DNA of 64,000 nucleotides from Branchiostoma floridae. Taxonomy: Eukaryota; Chordata; Leptocardii; Amphioxiformes; Branchiostomatidae. A program made the position numbers and the translations under genes. A model generated the notes under the pieces. It did no database searches. It was not told the DNA's origin and saw nothing but the letters and a program-made list of their open reading frames with translations. Below are positions 1-10,563 of the stretch, one piece after another. Where the stretch lies: the NCBI RefSeq assembly GCF_000003815.2, contig NC_049995.1, forward strand, positions 3,541,154 to 3,605,153. The letters are read 5' to 3'. Numbering within the stretch: the stretch's first letter is position 1; every line of letters starts with the position of its first letter.

Positions 1-809
1 AGCACAGTAACTCCCAGGCTTAGTTTATTTACTTTTCCTTCGACTATAGCCAGTCATTTCTACAACACTTATAGTGGCTATCAGTTATGGTCCTGCATGA
101 GAGAAACGAATAACACAAACAACATGACACATCATATACAACCCCCTCCCCCCCACATACATTTTGACACATTTAAACACATAACATACATCCATTCCTG
201 CATCCATGCTCACTGACACTTGATGTTTGAGGCATCTGTTTCAAATTCGAAGTTTTGGCAAACAGCCCTCATCCTAGGGGACCAACTGTTGTCTTGGGTT
301 ACCACTGACCCAGTTTTTCCACAAGGAAATTTCATAAGAGGCCCAACCATCCTTTCTGTAGGCCTGACTGGAAGTCTAACCAAAGAGAACATAACTGTGT
401 TCATATATCAAAGAACTCTGGATGCTGGTTGTTCATTGATGTACACCCCTCCCCTGTGACCTAATGTGAAAAACAGTTGCCTTCTGTACCATGCCCCCAG
501 CAGCACCAGCAGCAGTTGTCGTTTACCCAGTTTTATCTTTAAAAATCCATTAGGCGCTAAACCCCCATTCATAGCCTTGGGGCCCAAAAAGGATCTCATG
601 AAAGTCTGCAGACTAGCCTGCTGGGCCCGGGGTTTTCCGTAAACCCCTGATTGGCTGGCATCCCGGTGTGTCAATAGCCATATCATCTCAAATGTTTCTT
701 GGGCCATTGACCCACTCAGTCTATATTTGCAAATGTTACATAATGGAAAATGAATGGAGCTTTGAGATTACTAACCTGAGAATGTTCTAATTAAACATTA
801 TCTTTGCAG
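1..809. other. Intron of gene A, no exon recognised
   Basis: This stretch precedes the last exon of gene A. I looked for the roughly 65-bp penultimate exon that the paralogues carry and found none, so it is read as intron. A C-rich run lies near 140. Several short open frames occur on both strands, but none resembles a protein. Confidence 0.5.
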
Positions 810-1057
810 CTTGGATTCCCGGGCCGGTCCTCTTCGGCTACATCATTGACCAGGCTTGCGTGTTGTGGCAAGAAGAGTGTGGGGTCGTGGGCGCCTGTGT
901 CGTTTACGACAGCGGCAAACTGGGCTTGTACCTGCTCGTTTCGTCGGTGTCCATCAGGCTGGTGTCCATGGCTCTGTACTTACTGGCATACTGCCTGTAC
1001 AAACCGGTGGCAGAAGAGAAGGCAAAGGCTACCCACGGAGATCAAACAATGATATAA
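810..1057 (+). CDS. Gene A: last exon of an OATP/SLCO transporter (partial gene)
   Basis: Only the 3'-terminal coding exon is inside the window. An acceptor (ctttgcag) precedes an exon that opens with two bases completing a split codon, then WIPGPVLFGYIIDQAC, an ECG..GACVVYD block and a hydrophobic final membrane segment. It ends DQTMI and a stop. The layout and entry phase match the last exons of the four complete or near-complete paralogues in this window. This part of an OATP is the last extracellular loop, TM12 and the cytoplasmic C terminus. The final residues T-M-I fit a class I PDZ-binding pattern (S/T-x-hydrophobic), a feature known in several OATPs; binding here is inferred. The gene runs opposite to its neighbours and is tail-to-tail with gene B. 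I found no earlier exon in bases 1-809, so the rest lies to the left of the window. Confidence 0.85.
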
Positions 1058-1067
1058 TCTTCAAGAA

Positions 1068-1343
1068 GTAGTTACTCAAGAAACTGGATATCGTTTTGGA
1101 AATGGTCGGACATTTCAAATACTACTACTATCCAGTAGTTTTCGTCAGTGAAACTGAAGAGATCTTGTAGGCTGATATGCAAAAGAGATCTAGTTGAAAA
1201 ACAGGTTTATCCTAACTATGAATCAAGATGCAATATCTATACCCTCTCTTAAGATCTCTTCATTTTCACTGACGAAACCCACTGGATAGTAGTTGAAACG
1301 TCTGACCGTTTCCAAAACCATATCCAGTTGCTTGAGTAACTAC
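1068..1343. repeat. Fold-back (inverted-repeat) element in the 3' flank of gene A
   Basis: Two arms of about 100 bp are imperfect reverse complements. The left arm (from 1068) begins gtagttactcaag and runs through a TCAGTGAAA-containing stretch to gatcttg. The right arm mirrors it and ends cttgagtaactac at 1343. The loop is about 80 bp. It starts 10 bp after the gene A stop codon, so it probably lies in the 3' untranslated region. A single-arm relative sits at 27288-27383 inside gene C, so this is a dispersed family. Confidence 0.75.
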
Positions 1344-1411
1344 GTTTCTCCGTATCATATTACCTGGATGTCTAGTTACCTTAACATCGACGTATAATCT
1401 TCATTTTTTTT

Positions 1412-1452
1412 CCTACCAACGTTTCGGTGTCTATCAGAGACCATCGTCAGGG
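1412..1452 (-). other. Hammerhead-ribozyme-like core in a probable Penelope-type remnant
   Basis: Read on the minus strand, CTGACGA (1450-1444) is followed by an imperfect stem of about 18 nt and then GAAAC (1425-1421). These match the conserved CUGANGA...GAAA strands of the hammerhead core. Hammerheads are known in Penelope-like retroelements. I cannot see a closed stem III or the cleavage triplet, so this may be only half a motif. A second, more degenerate copy is at 33920-33949. Confidence 0.4.
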
Positions 1453-2399
1453 TAGAATGGCTGGATCTACTTCTCACTGCTAGTATAGCCGTTGTAGGTG
1501 GCGCTGCGGTAGTGAGAATGTCGTAATAATATTTGGTTGTGTTGGAAAAACATCTATATGAGTATTCATGTCATACCTGCGACGTGAAAAAGTTCGATAC
1601 GGGTGTTCCGGACCGGGCCATAACTTCTGTATCGCACAGGTTCGAAAGGCGTATCACACAGCCTTCCTTCGAGTAAATCGAACCATTTCAAACGGGCCAA
1701 ATACGGCACGGTTGGCAATTCGAATACCTGATTCGGACGTTGGAACATTGCTGTTGCAACACTTTTTGTTCGAGGGCACCAAATTTGTTCAACTTCTGGC
1801 GCATTTCGCATCAAAACATGGGTTTTCTCAGGTGGGTATGACATAAATAAAACCGGTCCCAGCCCTCCCGCGGGTCGGGCTGATACCTCGGGTGATACGG
1901 AGTACACCGTGTTGTATTCTATATTAACCAACCTGATGAAAGTATTTACGAATGATGATTTTTTTGTTGAAATCGGTATAAATAATATACAATAACGAGG
2001 TATGATTATTGATATGTCATGTAGTGTTTAAGTTCATTGTATATCTTTTCTTTACTAACAAGGATTCGGGCAATAATTTTCAATAAAGTACTTAAGTAAT
2101 TATCGTTACTAAACGCATTATTTTACGTTTTGGAAATAGAATATCTGATTGAATTTTATTCTACATCTATTCTTCCGTCTATATGTAAGGTTTGTCTATG
2201 TATTATGTTTACAATTTTTGTGGTGTGTGCTTGTAGCTATTCGAATACGATAGAGTGACGGATCCGGAATGTAAGTGAGAAGATGGTGTCCCAACAAAGG
2301 TTAGACTGGTGGGAGTGACAGGGTGTTTAGTTCAAAGGTAGTAGAAATAGTCATTTGTTAAAACTAGTCATTTGTTAAAATCTGTTATATTTTATCTGA

Positions 2400-2498
2400 C
2401 CCTTAACTCCCTCATGACCTCAATGAAAAGCGGCCTGTTGGCCGATTTCAGCTTCTCATTAATAAATAAAGGTTCAAACAAACAAACAAACAAACTTA
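2400..2498 (+). repeat. 3' end of a non-LTR-like element with (CAAA)n tail
   Basis: The segment ends with aataaataaag followed by a run of caaa/aaac units. This is the form of a retroposed 3' end, with a polyadenylation-like signal and a simple tail. A similar aataaacaaacaaac end occurs at 25738-25763. The family is not identified. Confidence 0.45.
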
Positions 2499-3687
2499 CA
2501 TTTTAGGTCATGGGGCCAATGAAGTAGGCTACCTTGGAGGTATTGTATTTGATCCGTCTGCTTTTAGCAATTCTGTATTATTTCCAGCTAGTTTATTTTG
2601 TTACTGTTGGTGTTGTGAATTTCATCTTAGATATTGTGAATGAAATGGGAATTTGAATAAAAATTGAAACATAACAATATATGGTGGTTTTATCCCCTGA
2701 TTTATTCGCCTTACATTTTAGATACATTAATTGGTTAAATGATGCAATACATTATGGCAGCCATTTCAAATCATACAGTGGTTAACATTAATACGAAAGA
2801 CCGTTTTACAGTAAAAAAATATCTTGATGATTTCTAACCTTGTTAGGAGCAACTCTTCAATATGCCTCACTTTTCCTGATTTCATTAGATTTACGTAATT
2901 ACCCAGAATATCGTTTTCCCCTGAATCATATATAATCTTAAGTAATAGGTTATAACAGGTTGATATACCCTTTAAACAATCACACCTTATACTTTACGGT
3001 AGCCTACAAAGACAAGATTCGTCGTACAGGCCAACAGTTGTCTTTGTGGGCCACCGTCAAACGTAGCTTACGACACCAAGCGTGAAAGGCATCGTTATCT
3101 TTACTATTGAAGGATATATCCTATATGTTAGTCGAATATCTACAGAAATGTCAGGTTCAATGGCCTATAGTTACATTTTATCGGAAATGATATGTTTAAG
3201 GATATGATAAGCTTAAGAGCATATGAATTGCAGCCAAGGTGATGAATTGTAGCCAAGGTTTGGAGCGTATTTGAGATTGACAATTTACAACTATCCTGTA
3301 ATGTTTATATGCACTTTGGCTTGGCCTTTTCAATTAGTCAGACTTTAAACTAAATGTTTTATATATGATAGTATATAGAATATATATCTTATAGTATATA
3401 GGATATATTTTGTACTCCTATTGGAGATTGCATAGTTTCACATATCAACGATCAATAAACAAGCATCTCACTAGCATATATATATATTCCTGACGCATCA
3501 GTTTGAAAAATTACACTTGAGCTTTGTAAATGGCGTTAGATGCTACCCCTAGTAAAACAACAAGCGTAAACATACATGCGTATATGCTTGTATCAAACAT
3601 GTAGCTATGGTTCAAAAGTTGTTATTGTGTATAAAGTTGTTCATTTCAAATTGAAAATTTAGAATCAATATGCGAGAAGAAAAACAA

Positions 3688-3693
3688 TTTTAA
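3688..3693 (-). promoter_or_regulatory. Candidate poly(A) signal of gene B
   Basis: ATTAAA on the minus strand lies about 75 bases downstream of the gene B stop codon. It is the closest recognised variant of the polyadenylation hexamer. It was not checked against transcripts. Confidence 0.35.
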
Positions 3694-3768
3694 TGCGAAA
3701 CAACTCAGTGGAAAAATGCAATCAAAACACTGGTTCGACGTCATCAAATGACACTTATGTCAAGCTAC

Positions 3769-4037
3769 TCAAGCTTTAACTTCTTTTTCTAGTTTTAGAC
3801 CATTTTTCTCTTCATCATTTTCGGGTCCGTCTTCAGGTGTTGGTTTGCACACTAAGTAAGACAGGAAACATAAAGCCACGCCCACAGTTCTTAGCCCAAA
3901 TCCCAGCCCAAACACGAACAGGCCCACTTTTCGGCTGTCGTAAACTAGACAGGCACCCCGTTGGCCACAGGACGTCTGCCACTGTAGGCACGCGTTGTCC
4001 ATGGCGCGGCCGTAAACAATGGGTCCGGGAATCATAC
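3769..4037 (-). CDS. Gene B terminal coding exon
   Basis: It begins after a cag acceptor with two bases completing a glycine codon split from the 65-bp penultimate exon, giving GMIPGPIVYG. It then carries DNACLQWQTSCGQRGACLVYD, the final hydrophobic segment and a short charged tail ending EVKA. It is the direct counterpart of the exons at 810-1057 and 20397-20665. The cysteine-bearing loop matches gene C almost residue for residue. Confidence 0.9.
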
Positions 4038-7000
4038 CTGTAAAGTGTCGTGAAAACACTCGGTCAAAACATCGTCATGCCTGTTTTCGTAAACGACGTT
4101 GAATCAATTATTTTCTTATTGAAAGATGTGCTGTCTGACATCGAAAATTTGGAGGTTTGTACTAACGTTAACAGTCACTGTAGGAAGAAAATTGGTAGTA
4201 ACTGTGTACATGCGTGGCTGATGAACCTCTTCAACAATTATTTTCTTAATATCAACGACAGATCATTCGAAGATATCAATTGGCGCAAACGTGAGTTTGT
4301 AGCTTTCATCATCTTGCACATATAAAACATGGCTTCATTGCAGTGGTATGTACCAAGTGCTGCATTTTCTCATAGACAAATATTAGGGGCAATAAAACCT
4401 GATGACGTCATCCATATGACCCCCAAAAATCAGATTTAGAATTCTTTCATGCCCATCTATCAATGTTCGTTGCGGCTCCATTCTTTCGTAATTCATTAAT
4501 GATAAAAAATTAGCCAATTTAAATTTAAATTTGCCAATTTAGCCGACTAAATATCTTAAAAGAGAGTTTGAAACTTCGTTTAGGAGTTACTTACCAAGGA
4601 TTCGCATGAGTGTCCACTGCATCCCAAGTCCAAACGAACGTAGCTTTGGCGGGACAAGCCTGCATTGGAAAACAAATAAATGAAACCACATTACATAAAA
4701 AGCCGCTTTAGCCATTCAATGAAACTATGGCACTAACAAGGGGGAGATGTGAACGTCATAAAAAGCCATATCACATTTCCAACTGCACATGCGGAGTGTG
4801 ATGTATTGTGGTCTACTATTACAGTTTAAAACCCTAACTTGTAAACCATCACATGCTAGCCACTGGATATTGTTGGTACAGTCAGGGAACGACCTTACCT
4901 ATAATCCCTTCAATGTAAGGTGGCTTATCTATATTTATCAAGCACATTTTATTCAACTTTGCACCCTAGCCTATGCAGCAAATCTACCAGGCGTTGTATC
5001 AAATCTAAAGGGGATTTTTTTCAAGTTTATGGTTACGTCTTTCAATTACAATTTTAAAATTAGAGAGAATTGTTTATTTCTATAATTACCTCAATGTCAC
5101 CGCCGTAAAGGGCGGTCCGGCGGTTGAACCGATGAAGCCCATGACAAACAGGGAGACAAAGAACACGGGCAGGACGTAAGATTCACACTTCCTCGCGCAT
5201 GCGCCTTGGGCAGCAAATGACGTCACGTCTGTAGTGAAGTTGCTCTGCATCCCACCGGCTGGTATACAGCTGCAGTCGGAGTAAATCTGATGGACAAAAA
5301 AGAACAAACATTTAAACAAACAAACAAGTACAATGTTATCCATGACACTGCAATCTTACCTATATTATCAGTTTGGCAAGAAAACATTCATTGGGCAAGA
5401 ACGATTGAGCACTTTTTAAGATCAATAGCTAAACAAGAGACAAGTTGATAGAATGTTACCAATCGATGATAAATGAAACGTTTGAAAATATTTCAAGATA
5501 TGCTAATTAATTAAATGATTAAAGTATAGATAATTCAGCTAAATTTAAAAGCCTTCGCCACTTCTTTAACCAATCAATATGGCGGACTATGAATGACGTA
5601 ATACTCACGTGACTGTAAATTGATATACAACAGCGCGTACTCACCATGGTACCATGGTAGTATACTAGTAGTTAAAAGCGGTACAGACAAGTGGAAATCG
5701 CTTACTGGCGAATGGATATTGAACTTTGACCTAGACCACAATGTATCACGACAGCACATCCTCACCATGAACCTTGATATGGATTGAAACAATGAGAACT
5801 CACCATGGTGGTATAGTTCAAAGCGGTACAGCCGGCATGGCAGGGAGACTGGTACTGCACACCGTTCTCTCCGCACACCGGGTCGTGCAGACTGTCTGCG
5901 CAGGCGCAGGAGCTAGAGCAGGCCATGCTGGAGAAACAAGATGGCGGTAAGGTTAGCAAACTTAGTTAGCGGCACGTGTTCACGTGTTAATAAGATCACG
6001 TGTCCGTAACTATCACGTGCACGAGTTTATTTTTTGAAGTGATTGGACTTCACTATTGATCCAGAAGAGACGACATTGGTCGTTGAAAATTTGATCTTTG
6101 TGTACTTTTGTGCTAAAAGAAAGTTTAGGTTTGTACTAATGATTACTATACCAACACAGACGAGCTTCCATATGATCGATTATAATGATTGTTCATCATA
6201 TTATCTCATCAAGGATTGCACCTGTTAGAGGAAACTAAGTCGTCACAAATGTACACCCCTTTACATTCATATGTCTGTATATTAGTTTAGTTATTTTTCA
6301 CAGTTTTGAAAAGCGTACATATGCATTGTGGTCCCAAATCATAGTCTAAGGCCGGGTGTGCCTAAATACCACAAACTACCACAAACGACTCGGAAATACC
6401 ACAAACGACCACAAACGACTCTAATATGCAGTGTATATGGGTCAAAGACCTTGTTCGGCGCTCTGGAGACATTTAGAGTCGTTTGTGGTCGTTTGTGGTA
6501 TTTCCGAGTCGTTTGTGGTATTTAGGCAGACCGTCTAAGGCCCCTTGCTGTGCTTTATCTCCTCCGACCACAACATACCACAACTGCACATGTGCACATG
6601 GCCACTATATTTCAGCCTGAAAATCAACTTACCAACGATTACCATAATCAATCCAAAAACAAATAACCAAGAAACCGTTGTATATTTGGAAGTCTCTTTG
6701 TACCATACAAATGGTTTGTAGCTCACCTGTTAACGTTGTCTATGCTGACATAAGCCTTGTGCGGCTCTGGACAGTGCATCAGGAACACAAACGCTGGTAG
6801 GCTTGAGACCACGAAGCTGACGAAAACATACAGCAACAGCCTCTTACTGTTCACTCCAATCTTCTTACTGATGAACCCGCCAAGCAAGGAGCCAAGCGCC
6901 GCTCCGGGGACCATGGACAACCCTACAAGTGAATATCGATAAATCATATAGTTTTGCACTAATCACCTCCGTGTTCACCTAATAGTTTTTCTTTTTTGCA

Positions 7001-10000
7001 CTGTGTATGAACATGTATGCGGTCACAACATCAGCTATACCTATCTCGGATTGTTGATAAGAATTGAAGAACTTTAAAAACGTTATGCCCAAAGTCCATT
7101 ACCGTATATTGTCAAGCTCTTGAACAGCAGTAAATAACTTTTATTTAGCATCTATGTGTAATGATTATTGTATCTTATAATGTTGTAAATTGGCAACAAA
7201 TGTGTATAAGTTGATTGATGTATTTTACCTGTAGTGTTTGTAAAAAGAAAACTTTGTAATTGTGAATCTTACAATTCAGCCTTTTGGCTGCCAGGAGTTT
7301 TTAATCAATAAACCAGTCTATAAGAATCATTTGAGAAGATGGCGCACGTGTAGGGCACTTACCAAAGTACGTAGAGGATGACATGACGGAAAGGCCGAAA
7401 AGCAGCTCGCACACTTTTGGTGCGAAGGCGAAAAGTCCCATATATGCCAAGGCGTCGATGGACACTGAAACAACAAGAAACATCATCATTCAGATTGAAT
7501 CATTCTTTAATGTATGTTAAAATTGCGCTATATTGTACAGATGAGCGTTGTGTAGCACAGGGCTAGCTATCTAGAGGTCATGGCAATGGTTCCTTTTGCT
7601 ATACGTTTTCTGTGAGGTTCAAAACAAATTCCTACATCCACCTAAAATGCTGTAATATTTGAAAAAACAAATAATGGATTGCATTGATCTAGATGATAAC
7701 AGATCCACGATTGGGTATTTTTAGCATTGCATATACAACCATAGAAATAGCTAAGAATAATATCTACAAATTTGTGTCGTTCTGATCAAATTTGAAAAGG
7801 AAATCTTATTATATATATTAATATATATATAAGGTCAAAGAAGTCTCTTACCTCCGAGGGTGAGTAGAGAAAAGGAGTAACTCTTGATAAGATCCATGAT
7901 AGATCTTAGAAGGTCCTTTAAGCCCTCTACGGTCCTTCCCTTGGAGCAGACGCCTCCTTCGTCTTCTTCGGCCTTGATCAAGTCAGCTTTTGTCGGCAGC
8001 TCCTCTTCTTCTTCTTCCAACTCCTCAGAACCTAAAAGCATATTCAAGTAAAATTTAGAAATGAGTACCACTAACGACCTGACAGTATTAGTTATTAGTT
8101 ATTGAGTGGCCCCACTACCCTCTCTTCGCAGCCTAGCCAGGGACTGAATTGCGAGGAGATTACGATAGGCGGGGCTAATTCGCATGGGTCTGAAGCTAGC
8201 TGCCATTCGGCGCCACTCAGGTAACCTCAATACGATATTAATTGTCCCAGGTCCGGCCACAGGACTGTGAGGTTTGAACCACTCACACCGGGAAGGACCC
8301 CCTCTTTTTTTGATAAATGGGGTGGGATCTTTAACAATTTAACGTCCTATACGAGGTAGGGCCCTAACCGAAGCTAACTCAATATTCATCTGAGTGAAGT
8401 GATGAAAATCGTGTTAAGTGCCTTTCCCAAGGGCACAACATGGTGAAAAATCAGCGGTTTCGAACCCGTGACTACTGTGTGGATGTAGCCCAGAGTCGTC
8501 AAATCATACTTCATTCACCCGAGAGCCATCCCTCCTTGTCTACAACATTGAACCAAGGCCAAAGCAAGCTTCCAATTCTTCAAGTATCTAACAACATCAC
8601 TAAGACAGAGAATCCGCCTAACACATTGTCATTTTGCAATATTCACACAACTGATCAGGGCGGTAACAGGTTGCTTCGCAACAATGTCAGTTCGCAACAG
8701 TCAGTTCGCAACAAGGCAAGTCTTTTCGCAACAAGGTGCAAATAGTTTCGCAACATTTGAATGCAATTAATCTTGATAGCCTAATATTGTTAGAAATCGT
8801 ATTCCTAACATAATTATACTCCTTCCGCATAAAAATCTTACCGGATGCGAAAGACAACCCCGGTGGCCGCGGGCAGAGGAACATGGTGGCCGCATGGACC
8901 TGACAGCCCGCTGATTTTCATACGCTGGGCGGTAGAGTTTCATACGCGTGCACAGGTACGAGTATGATTATGTTAGGAATATGATTTCTAACACTATTAG
9001 GCTATCAACTTTAAGATGAATAACATTCAAATGTTGCGAAACGACTCGTACTTTGTTGCGAAAAGACTTGCCTTGTTGCGAACTGACTGTTGCGAACTGA
9101 CTGTTGCGAACTGACATTGTTGCGAACTGACATTGTTGCGAACTGACATTGTTGCGAACTGACATTGTTGCGAACTGACATTGTTGCGAACTGACATTGT
9201 TGCGAAACAACCTGTAACCATCAGGACGCTCAACAAGGCAAACAAACACGCCAATTTGTAACCAACAATACATGTTTTTCGTGCGTAAGAAAGGTTGACC
9301 TCAGCATAACCAACAATTTATAATGCACAAAAATAAGTTATTGTGTGTAGTTAGACCAAATCGCACATACCTGGCAGCTTCTTCGGAAAAGCCAATAGTG
9401 GAATTGCGACGAGGATAGCCAGAACACCCAATACAGGGAACCCAAGCCACCAGTTTCCTACCCACCGTGGGTCCCAGGGCGTAAGCCCGGCCCTGAAATA
9501 AATGAAATGGAACCGAATGAACAAAAAAAAAATCTTTAACATCATAAGCACATGTTAACATTAAAGAAATGTGCGCTGCTTAGGCCTAGGCTAACGTTAC
9601 ATTTTAAACTGGGGTCCTGCCGGGCTGTTTGTTGAAACGAAAGTATAGACATGTTTACGTAAAATTATACACAAATAATGCCCACGACTATTCTCTTTAG
9701 ATCTTGTATAGTTTAGTGTCTTTTTTTGTACTTTTCGTTCTCGAAAGCTGGCCGGATGGGCCCTGGTCAGTGAGTGAGAGTCGGGGAGACGGGGAGAGTT
9801 AGTTAGTTAGGCCACGTTGATTTGATTATATGGATGACATCCGCGCTCGCACCAATTTTCGGCCATTTCCAAAAAAAAAAAAAAAGTTTTCGACCACACA
9901 ATAAATTGTGCAAAGCAGCTGTAAAATGAGCACAAATATTCCGTAGATTGAAAAAAAAGTATCAGAAAACAGATAACTAATGCCATATATAGAATGTCAA

Positions 10001-10529
10001 AATGAATCTAAAGTCAAAGAATAAGATGTGAAAGGACGGAAAGAAGAAAAAAATCTATTGTTGGTTGGGGGAGGTACCAGTACAGAAAATTCAGGTCCAG
10101 AGGATCATGGTATACCATACTATGTGTGTTTAGTCCTATGTTCAACCTTCCTGGCCACTTTGATTTCATACTGAAGGCAACTTTTTTTTTTTGGCCAAAC
10201 TTTTTTTTTATTCGCTCGCTCGCATCAGTTTTGGAGTTCCCGGAGGACGTCATCCATATAATCAAATCAACATGGCCTTACTTGGAATCCGTGAAACCAA
10301 CGTACGTCTGACGACACACATAAAAAAGATAACCATGATTTTACATCCTGACATCTGCTCGATGGAAAAATTGACTTACGAATATCCATCCTCGCTGGGC
10401 CACTCCACATACAGGCTCAGGAGTTGGCCGATCACAAGAAAGCCGATAGTTGGGCCAACACAGGCTACTGTGTACAGGACAGCTGTGGAATGGGACAAAA
10501 CATGGTACGTTCAAGACTTTAGATATTTC

Positions 10530-10563
<34 letters not shown>

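Larger units (their letters stand above)
1344..3768. other. Intergenic region between gene A and gene B, no gene seen
   Basis: This AT-rich stretch lies between the convergent 3' ends of genes A and B. It holds the hammerhead-like remnant, a block at 1570-1930 that is open on both strands but resembles nothing I know, and a retroelement-like tail ending near 2497. AATAAA signals on + occur at about 2082, and ATTAAA on - at 3688-3693. No further coding exon is supported. Confidence 0.6.

Noticed and set aside
1566-1931. Open frames on both strands next to the hammerhead-like motif
   Set aside because: Neither resembles a known protein, and there are no splice sites or transcripts to support them. 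Possibly old element sequence.
8654-9273. Minus-strand frames with repeated SVRNNVSSQQ-type peptides
   Set aside because: They translate the TTGCGAACTGACA minisatellite of a fold-back element in an intron; no coding evidence.
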